Source: Saccharothrix ecbatanensis
Lineage (GTDB): Bacteria; Actinomycetota; Actinomycetes; Mycobacteriales; Pseudonocardiaceae
NCBI RefSeq assembly: GCF_014205015.1
Contig: NZ_JACHMO010000001.1
Span: 1,426,001 to 1,490,000 of the forward strand
Direction: 5' to 3'
DNA length: 64,000 bases
The position numbers and the translations under genes were made by a program. Below the pieces are notes generated by a model. The model saw only the letters and a list, made by a program, of their open reading frames with translations. It made no database searches and was not told where the DNA came from. Numbering within the stretch: position 1 is the first letter of the stretch; each line of letters begins with the position of its first letter. This document shows, in pieces, positions 49,336 to 57,849 of this stretch.

Positions 49336-52098
49336 ATGGTGCTTTCGGACCACCGTGGTGCCCTCGCCGAGTTGACCGCCCTGCTCGCCGAATGCACGCT
49401 GGGCGCGGGGCGTTTCGCTCTCGTCAGCGGGGGTCTGGCCAGCGGAAAGACCGAGCTGTTGCAGCAGTTCCAGCGCCGTGCCGCGGACGCCGGGGCCCTC
49501 CTGCTGACGGCGGCGGGCGCGCCCGCCGAGCGCGCCCTCCAGGCCGGGATCGTCGACCAGTTGTTCCACGGCGCCGGTCTGCCGCCGGAGATCGCGGACC
49601 GCATTTCGCACCTGATCATGCCGTTTGCGGCGACCGTAGATGAGTCAGATTCGGATGTCCGCGCTATTCGGCACGGCAGTGTGCGCGCGGTGCACGAGAT
49701 GTGCGGAATTGTCCTCGAATTAACCCGCGAGCGGCCCGTGGTGATCTGCGTGGACGACGTTCAATTCGCGGACAGTTCGTCATTGCAATTCCTGCTCTAC
49801 CTCCGCCGGCGGATGGGCTCCGGGCGCGTGCTCGTGGTGCTGACCGAGTGGGAACAGCCCCAGCTGACCCTGCCGCTGTTCCACGGCGAGATGACGCGCC
49901 GGCCGCACCACCGCATCCGGCTCGCCCCGCTGTCCGAAGCCGGCATCGCCGACCTGCTGCGCGAGCGCGCCGGCCAGGACGACGCCGACGCGGCCGACGA
50001 AGCCGCCGAGTCGGCCCCGGTGCTGCACCGGATCACCGGCGGCAACCCGATGCTGGTCCGGGCCATGATCGAGGACGTGGACGCCGGCCGGCCGGCCGGA
50101 CCGGAACGGGTCGGCCCGGCGTTCGGGCGCGCGGTGCTGGAGTGCCTGCACCGCTGGGAAGCGGGCCTGCTGGACGTGGCCCGTGCGGTCGCCGTGCTCG
50201 GCGAGGACCGCACGCCCCTCCTGGTCGGGCGGCTGGCGGGCACCACGCCCGAGGCCGCCGAGCAGGTGGCCGACATCCTCACCGCCGCCGGCCTGCTGGT
50301 CGACGGCCGGTTCCGGCACCCCGGCGCCGAGGCCGCCGTCCTGGACAGCATGCCGGGCGCGGAGCGTTCACGGCTGCACGCGCACGCCGCCGAGTTGCTC
50401 TACCAGCGCGGCGCGGCCACCGCCGTCGTCGCCGATCACCTGGTGGCGGCGGACCGCGTGTCGGCCGGGTGGCCGGTGGCCGTGCTGCGGATCGCCGCCG
50501 AGCAGGCGCTGATGGGCGACGACGTGGCCGCCGCCGTGCGGTACCTCGAACCGGCGCTGCCCGCGGCCGACGAAGACGAACGCCTTGGCATCACGTGCGT
50601 GCTCGTGCACGCGCTGTGGCGGGTCAACCCCGCCGCCGCCGTCGTGCACGCCGCACCCCTGCGCGAAGCGATGTGGGACGGGCGCTTACGCGGCCGGGAC
50701 GCGATGAGCGTCGTGCAGCACGCCCTGTGGAACGGCGACGAGGCCACCGCGATCCGCGCGCTCGACATCCTCAAGGCCAAGCCGGAGCTGTTGGACGCGC
50801 AGAGCGCCGCCGAACTGCGGATCATCTGCCAGTGGGTCCACGGCCTGGGCGCGGCGACCTCGATGGCGTCGAACGCCGCGTCCGACGCGGACCCGTGGGT
50901 AGCCGCGGCAGAGGCGTTGGGCACGTTCTGGACCGCCGAGTTCTGCGCGGACGCCACCGACAGCGCCGAGCACATCCTCCAGAGCTGCCACCCCGGCGAC
51001 ATGGCCTTGGAGGTCGTGCTCACCGCACTGCTGATCCTCGTGCACGGCGGGCACACCGAACACGCCGAGCGCTGGTGCGAGCGGCTTGCCGCCGAAGCCG
51101 CCCGCAGCGGCGCGGTGACCTGGCAGGCGCTCATCGAGGTGATCAGGGCGGACATCGCGTTGCGCCGCGGCGAGGTCGTGGTGGCGGTCGCCCGCGCGGA
51201 GACCGCGTTAGGGCTGCTGCCGCACCAGGGCTGGGGCGTGTCGATCGGCTACCCGCTCGCGGTGCTGCTGCAAGCCAACAGCGTCCTGGGCCGGCACCGC
51301 GTGGTCGGCGAGCTGATGCGGCTGCGCGTGCCGGACGCCATGTTCTCCACCGTCTGCGGCCTGCGCTACCTCAACGCGCGCGGTCACGCCAACCTCACCG
51401 CCGGCCGCGTGCTGGCCGCCATCAGCGATTTCCAGAACTGCGGCACCCGGATGCGCGACTGGGGCATCGACCTGCCGGTGCTGGCGTCGTGGCGCTGCGG
51501 CCTGGCCGAGGCGAACCTCCTGCTCGGCCGCCCGGAAGTGGCCCGCGAGCTCATCCGCGAACAGATGCGGCTCCCCGCCGGCGACCGGCGCACGCGCGGG
51601 ACGTCGCTGCGGGTGATGGCCGCGGCCGGTGAACCGGAAGAGCGGCCCGCGCTGCTCCGCGAAGCCGTGCACCACCTCCGTCAGGCGGGCGACCGGGTCG
51701 AGCTGGCCCGCGCGCTGTCGGACCTCAGCGAGGCCCTGGCCGACATCGGCGAGCACGGGCAGTCCAGGGAACTGGCCAGGATCGCGGCCGAGGAGACGAA
51801 GGCGTCCTACTCCGGCGCGCTGCCCATCCCGATCGACTGGGCGGTCGGCGACGCGGCGGACCCGCCCGACGAGCCGCCCGCGCTCAGCGACTCCGAACGC
51901 CGGGTCGCCGAACTCGCCGCGCAGGGCCACACGAACCGGGAGATCAGCGGGCTGCTCTACATCACGGTGAGCACCGTGGAGCAGCACCTCACCAGGGTGT
52001 ACCGCAAGCTCGGCCTCAAAAGCCGGGCGGACCTTCCCCGTCGACTCGCGCACCTCACCGGCACGACGAGCACCCGGGCGTTCGAAGCGCGCGGGTGA
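49336..52098 (+). CDS. Large LuxR-family (LAL-type) pathway regulator with three TTA codons
   Basis: A 920-residue regulator. The N-terminal AAA-type ATPase has Walker A SGGLASGKTELL (about residue 33) and Walker B PVVICVDDVQFADSSS. A long TPR-like helical middle follows, then a C-terminal LuxR helix-turn-helix (LSDSERRVAELAAQGHTNRE, TVSTVEQHLTRVYRKLGL). The ATG at 49336 matches the family start MVL-x-D/R and has GGAAGGGAG upstream. TTA codons lie at 49720, 50686 and 51208, so translation should need the rare bldA-type leucyl tRNA. It heads the deoxysugar genes and is the likely activator. Confidence 0.92.
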   Translation: MVLSDHRGALAELTALLAECTLGAGRFALVSGGLASGKTELLQQFQRRAADAGALLLTAAGAPAERALQAGIVDQLFHGAGLPPEIADRISHLIMPFAATVDESDSDVRAIRHGSVRAVHEMCGIVLELTRERPVVICVDDVQFADSSSLQFLLYLRRRMGSGRVLVVLTEWEQPQLTLPLFHGEMTRRPHHRIRLAPLSEAGIADLLRERAGQDDADAADEAAESAPVLHRITGGNPMLVRAMIEDVDAGRPAGPERVGPAFGRAVLECLHRWEAGLLDVARAVAVLGEDRTPLLVGRLAGTTPEAAEQVADILTAAGLLVDGRFRHPGAEAAVLDSMPGAERSRLHAHAAELLYQRGAATAVVADHLVAADRVSAGWPVAVLRIAAEQALMGDDVAAAVRYLEPALPAADEDERLGITCVLVHALWRVNPAAAVVHAAPLREAMWDGRLRGRDAMSVVQHALWNGDEATAIRALDILKAKPELLDAQSAAELRIICQWVHGLGAATSMASNAASDADPWVAAAEALGTFWTAEFCADATDSAEHILQSCHPGDMALEVVLTALLILVHGGHTEHAERWCERLAAEAARSGAVTWQALIEVIRADIALRRGEVVVAVARAETALGLLPHQGWGVSIGYPLAVLLQANSVLGRHRVVGELMRLRVPDAMFSTVCGLRYLNARGHANLTAGRVLAAISDFQNCGTRMRDWGIDLPVLASWRCGLAEANLLLGRPEVARELIREQMRLPAGDRRTRGTSLRVMAAAGEPEERPALLREAVHHLRQAGDRVELARALSDLSEALADIGEHGQSRELARIAAEETKASYSGALPIPIDWAVGDAADPPDEPPALSDSERRVAELAAQGHTNREISGLLYITVSTVEQHLTRVYRKLGLKSRADLPRRLAHLTGTTSTRAFEARG

Positions 52099-52163
52099 CA
52101 CGACACCCACCACCAGCACCACCTGCGCCGGACCGACCGGCGCCTGAGCGGAAAGAGCTGCCC

Positions 52164-53390
52164 ATGTCAACCGACTCCACCTGCCGGATCTGCACGGGGA
52201 CGGTCGCCGAGTTCGTCGATCTCGGCACCCAGCCGCTGTCGGACGCCTTCCGGCTGCCGGAGGACACCTCCGAGGAGTTCTTCTACCGGCTCGCCGTGGG
52301 CGTGTGCGGCACCTGCGGCATGGTGCAGCTGATGGAGGAGGTGCCGCGGGAGAAGATGTTCCACGAGGACTACCCGTACATCTCGCAGGGCTCCGCGGTG
52401 ATGCGCAAGCACTTCCGGGCGTTGGCCGAGCGGTTCCTGGCCACCGAACTCGCCGGGACCGACCCGTTCGTGGTGGAGCTGGGCTGCAACGACGGCACGA
52501 TGCTGCGCGCGGTGGCCGATGCGGGCGTGCGGCACCTGGGCGTCGAGCCGTCCGGCGCGGTCGCCGACATGGCCGCGGCGGCCGGTGTCCGGGTGCGCAA
52601 GGACTTCTTCGAGGAGTCCACCGCGCTGTCCATCCGCGATCAGGACGGCCCGGCCGACGTGATCTACGCGGCGAACACGCTGTGCCACATCCCTTACATG
52701 GGCTCGATCCTGCAGGGCGTCGAGGCGCTGCTCGCGCCCGCCGGCGTGTTCGTGTTCGAGGACCCCTACCTGGGCGACATCATCGAGCGGACGTCGTTCG
52801 ACCAGATCTACGACGAGCACTTCTTCCTGTTCAGCGCCGGTTCGGTGGACGAGATGGCCCGCCGGCACGGCCTGGAGCTGGTCGACGTCGAACGCCTTGA
52901 GGTGCACGGCGGCGAGGTCCGCTACACGTTGGCCCGGCCGGGCGCGCGCACGCGGTCCGACGCGGTCACCGAGCTGCTGGCCGAGGAGAAGGAGCGCGGG
53001 CTGGCGGAGCGGGCGACGCTGGACGCCTTCGGGGACCGCATCCGCGCCATCCGCGACGACCTGGTGGCGTTGCTGCGTCAGCTGAAGGCCGAGGGCAAGC
53101 GGGTGGTCGGCTACGGCGCGACCGCCAAGAGCGCCACCGTGACCAACCTCTGCGGCATCGGCCCGGACCTGGTCGAGTTCATCGGCGACACCACGCCCGC
53201 CAAGCAGCACCGGCTCGCGCCCGGCTCCCACATCCCGGTGCGCCCGGCGGCGGAGTTCGCCAACCCGTACCCGGACTACGCGCTGCTCTTCGCCTGGAAC
53301 CACGCTGCGGAGATCATGGCCAAGGAACAGGCGTTCCGGGAGGCGGGCGGCAAGTGGATCCTGTACGTCCCCGAAGTGCACGTGGTCTGA
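52164..53390 (+). CDS. NDP-hexose 3-C-methyltransferase (EvaC/TylCIII type)
   Basis: A 408-residue enzyme that methylates C-3 of a 2-deoxy-4-keto-sugar nucleotide using SAM. It has a zinc-binding N terminus (C7, C10, C48, C51), the SAM motif VELGCNDGTML at about 104-114, the catalytic-loop sequence IYDEHFFLFS, and the C-terminal Rossmann-like half with VVGYGATAKSATVTNLCGIG. Length and motifs fit EvaC, TylCIII and relatives. The ATG at 52164 was chosen by the Cys motif and GGAAAGAG upstream. It is 65 bases after the LuxR gene and two bases before the reductase. Confidence 0.9.
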   Translation: MSTDSTCRICTGTVAEFVDLGTQPLSDAFRLPEDTSEEFFYRLAVGVCGTCGMVQLMEEVPREKMFHEDYPYISQGSAVMRKHFRALAERFLATELAGTDPFVVELGCNDGTMLRAVADAGVRHLGVEPSGAVADMAAAAGVRVRKDFFEESTALSIRDQDGPADVIYAANTLCHIPYMGSILQGVEALLAPAGVFVFEDPYLGDIIERTSFDQIYDEHFFLFSAGSVDEMARRHGLELVDVERLEVHGGEVRYTLARPGARTRSDAVTELLAEEKERGLAERATLDAFGDRIRAIRDDLVALLRQLKAEGKRVVGYGATAKSATVTNLCGIGPDLVEFIGDTTPAKQHRLAPGSHIPVRPAAEFANPYPDYALLFAWNHAAEIMAKEQAFREAGGKWILYVPEVHVV

Positions 53391-53392
53391 CG

Positions 53393-54358
53393 GTGAAGGC
53401 TTTGCGCGCGGGTACCAAGGTCGCGGTGCTCGGCGGCTCGGGGTTCGTCGGTTCGGCGGTGGCCGCGCGGTTGGCCGCCGCCGGGGCAGCGGTGCGGGTG
53501 GTCGCCCGCAACCCCGGCGTGCCGCCGTTCCGGGCCGAGTCGGTCGCCGCCGACCTGACCGAGCCCGGCCGGGTCGCCGCCGCCGTCGCCGGGGCGGATG
53601 TCGTGCTGCCACTGGTGTTGTTCACCGGCAGCGGCACCTGGCGGGTCGAGGAGGGCGGCGCGGACGACGCCGCCAGGGTCAACGTGGGCGTGATCGCCGA
53701 CGTGGTGGCCGCGGTCGGTGCGGCGGTGGTGTTCCCCGGCTCCACCTCACAAGTCGGACCCGGTGCGCCGGAACGGATCGACGGCGCCGAACCGGACCGG
53801 CCGGACAGCGAGTACGACCGGCAGAAGTGCGCGGCCGAACGCCTCGTGCTGGACGCGGGCGGCTGCGGTCTGCGGCTGCCCACGGTGTTCGGTCCCTCGT
53901 CGGGCTCACCGGACCGGGGCGTGGTGGCCGCGATGGCGCGCCGCGCGTTGACCGGACAGCCGTTGACCGTGTGGGGCAGCGGGGAGATGGAACGGGACCT
54001 GCTGTTCGTCGAGGACGTGGCCGAGGCGTTCGTGGTCGCGGTCGCGCACGTCGACGAGCTCGCCGGACGCGCGTGGCTGATCGGCTCCGGCGCCGGGACC
54101 TCGGTGCGGCGCCTGTTCGAAGCGGTGTCCGAAGCGGTGGCCGCGCACACCGGGCTGCCGCCGGTGCCGGTGCGGTCGGTGCCACCGCCGGAACATGCCA
54201 CACCGATGGACTTCCGGAGCCTGGTGGCGGATCCGGCGGCGTTCAGCGGGGTCACCGGGTGGCGTGCCCGCGTGCCGTTGGCCGACGCGGTCGCCCGGAC
54301 GGTCGCCGCCGTGGCCGACGAACTCCACAGTGGACGGACCGAGCCGGCGCACCCCTAA
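53393..54358 (+). CDS. NDP-4-keto-hexose 4-reductase (EvaE type SDR)
   Basis: A 321-residue extended SDR: nucleotide motif GGSGFVGS at residues 15-22 and active site YDRQK (Y141, K145) with an upstream Ser in FPGSTSQVG. It matches the NAD-dependent epimerase/4-ketoreductase group that carries out the last step of deoxysugar assembly (EvaE, TylCIV and similar). GTG start two bases after the C-methyltransferase stop. The 3' end overlaps the CCCCTA operator cluster. The stereochemistry at C-4 cannot be told from sequence, so vancosamine and epivancosamine outcomes are both possible. Confidence 0.85.
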   Translation: MKALRAGTKVAVLGGSGFVGSAVAARLAAAGAAVRVVARNPGVPPFRAESVAADLTEPGRVAAAVAGADVVLPLVLFTGSGTWRVEEGGADDAARVNVGVIADVVAAVGAAVVFPGSTSQVGPGAPERIDGAEPDRPDSEYDRQKCAAERLVLDAGGCGLRLPTVFGPSSGSPDRGVVAAMARRALTGQPLTVWGSGEMERDLLFVEDVAEAFVVAVAHVDELAGRAWLIGSGAGTSVRRLFEAVSEAVAAHTGLPPVPVRSVPPPEHATPMDFRSLVADPAAFSGVTGWRARVPLADAVARTVAAVADELHSGRTEPAHP

Positions 54359-54381
54359 CCCCTGTCTAGGGGTGCCCCTAG
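54352..54381. promoter_or_regulatory. CCCCTAA/TTAGGGG operator cluster upstream of the epimerase gene
   Basis: CCCCTA at 54352, CCCCT at 54359, CTAGGGG at 54366 and CCCCTAG at 54375 form a direct and inverted array. CTAGGGGTGCCCCTAG is a perfect inverted pair. A TTGACC -35-like hexamer follows at 54385. The same hexamer is repeated at 57641-57665 and 57748-57761, so this is a candidate site of the cluster's own regulator. Confidence 0.65.
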
Positions 54382-54449
54382 TGGTTGACCACGCAGTCCG
54401 GACCGCATCAAGCTGGTGCGGAAATCGGGCCGTCGGACGGAAGGTGCTG

Positions 54450-55016
54450 ATGAAAGCGCGTGAGCTCGCCGTCAGCGGCGCCTGGGAGTTCGAGCCCGAG
54501 GTCTTCCCCGACGACCGCGGTCTGTTCGTCTCCCAGTTCCAGGAATCGGTGTACGTGGAGGCCGTCGGCGCGCCGCTGTTCGCGGTGGCGCAGGCCAGCA
54601 CCAGCGTTTCCCGCCGCGGTGTCGCCCGGGGCGTGCACTACGCCCGCACCTCGCCCGGCTGCGCCAAATACGTGCACTGCTCACGTGGCCGGGTGCTGGA
54701 CTTCGTGATCGACCTGCGGGTCGGCTCACCGACGTTCGGCGTCTGGGACTCCGTCGAACTGTCCGCGGACAGCTTCCGCGCCGTCCACATCCCGGCCGGG
54801 CTCGGGCACGCGTTCCTGGCGCTGGAGGACGATTCCACCGTCTGCTACCTGATGTCCCGCGGCTACCAGCCGGACGACGAGCTGGCGGTGTCCCTGTTGG
54901 ACCCGGACCTGGCGCTGCCCATGCCCGCCGACGCGGTCCAGTCCCACCGCGACCTCGTCGCACCCACCCTCGACAAGGCTCGTGCCGCCGGGCTGCTGCC
55001 CGCGTACTCGGCCTGA
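54450..55016 (+). CDS. dTDP-4-keto-6-deoxyhexose 3,5-epimerase (EvaD/RmlC type)
   Basis: A 188-residue cupin of the RmlC family. Seen are FPDDRGLFVSQFQESVY, QASTSVSRRGVARGVHYART (with the catalytic-base His in GVHY), KYVHCSRGRVLDFVIDLRVGSPTFG and VHIPAGLGHAFLALEDDSTVCYLMS. The ATG at 54450 has GGAAGG upstream. In epivancosamine-type pathways this enzyme inverts C-5 (and possibly C-3), converting the D- to the L-series. It begins a new transcription unit with the 2,3-dehydratase, after the CCCCTA cluster. Confidence 0.9.
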   Translation: MKARELAVSGAWEFEPEVFPDDRGLFVSQFQESVYVEAVGAPLFAVAQASTSVSRRGVARGVHYARTSPGCAKYVHCSRGRVLDFVIDLRVGSPTFGVWDSVELSADSFRAVHIPAGLGHAFLALEDDSTVCYLMSRGYQPDDELAVSLLDPDLALPMPADAVQSHRDLVAPTLDKARAAGLLPAYSA

Positions 55017-55034
55017 GGAAAGGAAGTCCACCAG

Positions 55035-56429
55035 GTGTCAGCGCCCACTCGCCCGCCGACCGGGCCGCGCCTGGCCGAGTCGATGCTCATCGGCGGCGGC
55101 ACCGAAGCCGTGCACGCCTGGCTCGCCCGGACCGCCGAGCACTGCTGGATGCGCGTCGACCGCGTGCCGCTCGACGAGGTGGCGGGCTGGCGGACCGAAC
55201 CGGACACCGGCAACATCCGGCACCACACCGGACGGTTCTTCAGCGTCGAGTCGCTGGCGGTGGACCTGCCCGGCGCGGCCGTGCCGCACTGGCGCCAGCC
55301 GATCATCAACCAGCCGGAGATCGGCATCCTCGGCATCCTGGCCCGCGAGGTCGACGGCGTCCTGCACTTCCTCATGCAGGCCAAGCACGAACCCGGCAAC
55401 CCCAACGGGCTGCAACTGTCGCCGACCGTGCAGGCCACCCGCAGCAACTACACGCGCGTGCACCAGGGCAAGGCGATCCCGTACCTGGAGCACTTCCGCG
55501 ACACCTCCGGCCACCGCGTCGTCGTGGACATCCGCCAGTCCGAGCAGGGCGCCTGGTTCTACCGCAAGCGCAACCGGAACATGGTGGTCGAGGTCGACGG
55601 CGACATCGAGGTGCACGACGGGTTCCGCTGGCTGACGTTGGGCGAGGTGGCCGACCTGATGGCGGTGCCGGACCTGGTCAACATGGACGCCCGCACGGTG
55701 CTGGCCTGCTTGCCTTCGGGCGGTGCGGGGCTGGCGGGTGCGGCGACCGACGCGTTCACCACCGCGCTCGTCCGCTCCCTCGATCCGGCGACGCCCGGCG
55801 TGCACACGATCGGCGACGTGCTGAGCTGGATCACGGAGGTGCGCACGCGCACCGACCTGCACGTCGCCCTCGGCCCGCTGGCCGGCCTGACCGACTGGAC
55901 CCGCGTCGACGGGCGCATCGCGCACCGCAGCGGCGGGTTCTTCACCGTGGTCGGCGTGGACGTGGAAGCCGGTGGGCGCGAGGTCGCGGCCTGGTCCCAG
56001 CCCATGATCGAACCGGTCGGCACCGGCGTGATCGCGTTCCTGGTCAAGGAGATCGGCGGCACGCTGCACGTGCTGACCCACGCCCGCACCGAACCCGGCT
56101 ACGCGGACGTGACCGAGCTGGCGCCGACCGTCCAGTGTGTGCCGGAGACGTACGACCACCTGCCCGCCCGGCCCCGGTTCCTGGACGAGGTGCTGACGTC
56201 CTCGAGGGTCCGGTTCGACACCGTGCTGTCGGAGGAGGGCGGCCGGTTCCTGGGCGCCCGCAACCGGTACATGATCGTGGAGACCGACGCCGACGTCGCC
56301 GCGGACGACCCCGAGTACCGGTGGCTCACCCCGCACCAGTACGAGGAGCTGTTACGGCACAGCTTCTACGTGAACATCCAGGCCCGCAGCCTGCTGCTCT
56401 GCCTGCGCAGCCTCGTCCCCCGCGGCTGA
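55035..56429 (+). CDS. NDP-hexose 2,3-dehydratase (EvaA/TylX3 type)
   Basis: A 464-residue enzyme built of two tandem homologous domains. Each half shows HHTGRFFSVES or HRSGGFFTVVG, then WRQPIINQPEIGILGILARE or WSQPMIEPVGTGVIAFLVKE, and LHFLMQAKHEPGN or LHVLTHARTEPGY. It removes the C-2 hydroxyl from NDP-4-keto-6-deoxyglucose, the committed step to 2-deoxysugars. The GTG has AAAGGAAG upstream. One TTA codon lies at 56352-56354, adding a bldA-type control point. A perfect 20-bp terminator follows. Confidence 0.93.
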   Translation: MSAPTRPPTGPRLAESMLIGGGTEAVHAWLARTAEHCWMRVDRVPLDEVAGWRTEPDTGNIRHHTGRFFSVESLAVDLPGAAVPHWRQPIINQPEIGILGILAREVDGVLHFLMQAKHEPGNPNGLQLSPTVQATRSNYTRVHQGKAIPYLEHFRDTSGHRVVVDIRQSEQGAWFYRKRNRNMVVEVDGDIEVHDGFRWLTLGEVADLMAVPDLVNMDARTVLACLPSGGAGLAGAATDAFTTALVRSLDPATPGVHTIGDVLSWITEVRTRTDLHVALGPLAGLTDWTRVDGRIAHRSGGFFTVVGVDVEAGGREVAAWSQPMIEPVGTGVIAFLVKEIGGTLHVLTHARTEPGYADVTELAPTVQCVPETYDHLPARPRFLDEVLTSSRVRFDTVLSEEGGRFLGARNRYMIVETDADVAADDPEYRWLTPHQYEELLRHSFYVNIQARSLLLCLRSLVPRG

Positions 56430-56437
56430 CGGTGTCC

Positions 56438-56482
56438 CGACGCACGAGCCCCGGTCCGCTGTGGACCGGGGCTCGTGCGTCG
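56438..56482. terminator. Perfect 20-bp hairpin between convergent sugar genes
   Basis: CGACGCACGAGCCCCGGTCC (56438-56457) and its exact complement GGACCGGGGCTCGTGCGTCG (56463-56482) flank a five-base loop. It serves the 2,3-dehydratase and the convergent aminotransferase. Confidence 0.9.
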
Positions 56483-56485
56483 CGG

Positions 56486-57595
56486 TCACAGCGCGGCGAG
56501 CACTTCCCGCAGCGAGGTGATGACGTGCTGCTGGGTCTCCTCGGGCAGCGACGGGTACATCGGCAGCGAGAAGATCTCGCCGGCCAGCCGTTCAGTGACC
56601 GGCAGGCTGCCCTTCTCATAGCCGAGGTGCGCGAAACCGGTCATCGTGTGCACCGGCCACGGGTAGCTGATGTTGAGCTGGATGTCGTACGCCTTCAAGG
56701 CTTCCATGATGTCGTCACGGCGCGGGTGGCGCACCACGTAGACGTAGTACACGTGGGTGTTGCCGGGCGCGGTCACGGGCAGCACGAGGTCCGTGTCGGC
56801 CAACCCCTCGACGTAACGCGCGGCGATGGCCTGCCGTCCGGCGACGTACTGGTCGAGCCGGCCGAGCTTGCGGCGCAGGATCTCGGCCTGCACCTCGTCC
56901 AGCCGGCAGTTGTGGCCGGGGGTCTCGACCACGTAGTAGGTCTTCTCCATCCCGTAGTAGCGGTGCCGGCGCAGGTTCGCGTCGATGGTCGGGTCGTTGG
57001 TGATCGTCGCGCCGCCGTCGCCGTACGCGCCGAGCACCTTGGTGGGGTAGAAGGAGAACGCGGCGGCGGCGCCCATGGACCCGGCGATCTTGCCGTGGTG
57101 GAGCGCGCCGTGTGCCTGCGCGCAGTCCTCCAGCAGCACCAGGCCGTGCTCGTCGGCGATCGCGCGCAGCGGCGCCATGTCGACGCACTGCCCGTAGAGG
57201 TGCACCGGCAGCAGGCACTTGGTGCGCGGGGTGATCGCGGCGACGACCTGGTCCACGTCCATCAGGTACGTGTCGGGGTGCACGTCGACGAACACCGGGG
57301 TCGCGCCCGCCGCGTCGATCGCCAGCACGGTCGGGGCGGCGGTGTTGGACACCGTGATGACCTCGTCACCCGCGCCGACCCCGACCGCCTGCAACGCGAG
57401 GCGGATGGCGTTCGTGCCGTTGTCCACGCCGACGCAGTGCGACACGCCGTGGTAGCCGGCGAACTCCGCCTCGAACGACGACACGCTGGGACCGAGGACG
57501 AGCCTGCCGGACGAGAACACCGTCTCGACCGCGTCGAGTATGTCCTTCCGCTCCGATTCGTATTCACGCGAGTAGTCCCAGACAAGTGTGGTCAT
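56486..57595 (-). CDS. NDP-sugar 3-aminotransferase (DegT/DnrJ/EryC1, EvaB type)
   Basis: A 369-residue PLP enzyme of fold type I. The conserved [11 protein letters not shown]157 in [11 protein letters not shown], and Schiff-base Lys K186 in [15 protein letters not shown] are present, as is the late [11 protein letters not shown] region. It resembles the DesV/TylB/EvaB group that transaminates C-3 of keto-sugar nucleotides. It reads from the CCCCTA/TAGGGG spacer, divergent from the glycosyltransferase. With the dehydratase, methyltransferase, epimerase and ketoreductase it completes the EvaA-E set. Confidence 0.9.
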   Translation of the reverse strand: MTTLVWDYSREYESERKDILDAVETVFSSGRLVLGPSVSSFEAEFAGYHGVSHCVGVDNGTNAIRLALQAVGVGAGDEVITVSNTAAPTVLAIDAAGATPVFVDVHPDTYLMDVDQVVAAITPRTKCLLPVHLYGQCVDMAPLRAIADEHGLVLLEDCAQAHGALHHGKIAGSMGAAAAFSFYPTKVLGAYGDGGATITNDPTIDANLRRHRYYGMEKTYYVVETPGHNCRLDEVQAEILRRKLGRLDQYVAGRQAIAARYVEGLADTDLVLPVTAPGNTHVYYVYVVRHPRRDDIMEALKAYDIQLNISYPWPVHTMTGFAHLGYEKGSLPVTERLAGEIFSLPMYPSLPEETQQHVITSLREVLAAL

Positions 57596-57640
57596 AGCTG
57601 CCCTTTCGACAATCGGAGGTCGAGGGTCAGCCTAGGCGCG

Positions 57641-57665
57641 CCCCTGGATAGGGGGTAACCCCTAA
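57641..57665. promoter_or_regulatory. TAGGGG/CCCCTAA operator near the aminotransferase
   Basis: CCCCT at 57641, TAGGGG at 57649 and CCCCTAA at 57659 form an inverted array (TAGGGGGTAACCCCTA) 46-70 bases upstream of the aminotransferase start. Confidence 0.6.
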
Positions 57666-57747
57666 CATGCAGGTCAAGCCAGTCGCTGTGGTGCGAACGC
57701 AGCAGCGCCGGCTGGGCCGTTCGCGTGCGCTCCGGGTTGCGTTTCAA

Positions 57748-57761
57748 TAGGGGATTAGGGG
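57748..57761. promoter_or_regulatory. Direct TAGGGG repeats upstream of the glycosyltransferase
   Basis: TAGGGG occurs at 57748-57753 and 57756-57761, an eight-base period, about 90 bases before the glycosyltransferase start. It is the same hexamer as at 54352 and 57641. Direct repeats of a short heptamer are the usual SARP site type. Confidence 0.6.
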
Positions 57762-57849
57762 TGTCCAGGCCAGTTCCGGCCGCTTTACGGTGGCGACGCT
57801 CCCGGCACGGGTGCCGGATTCCACGACGTCCTGGGGATGGGATCAACTA

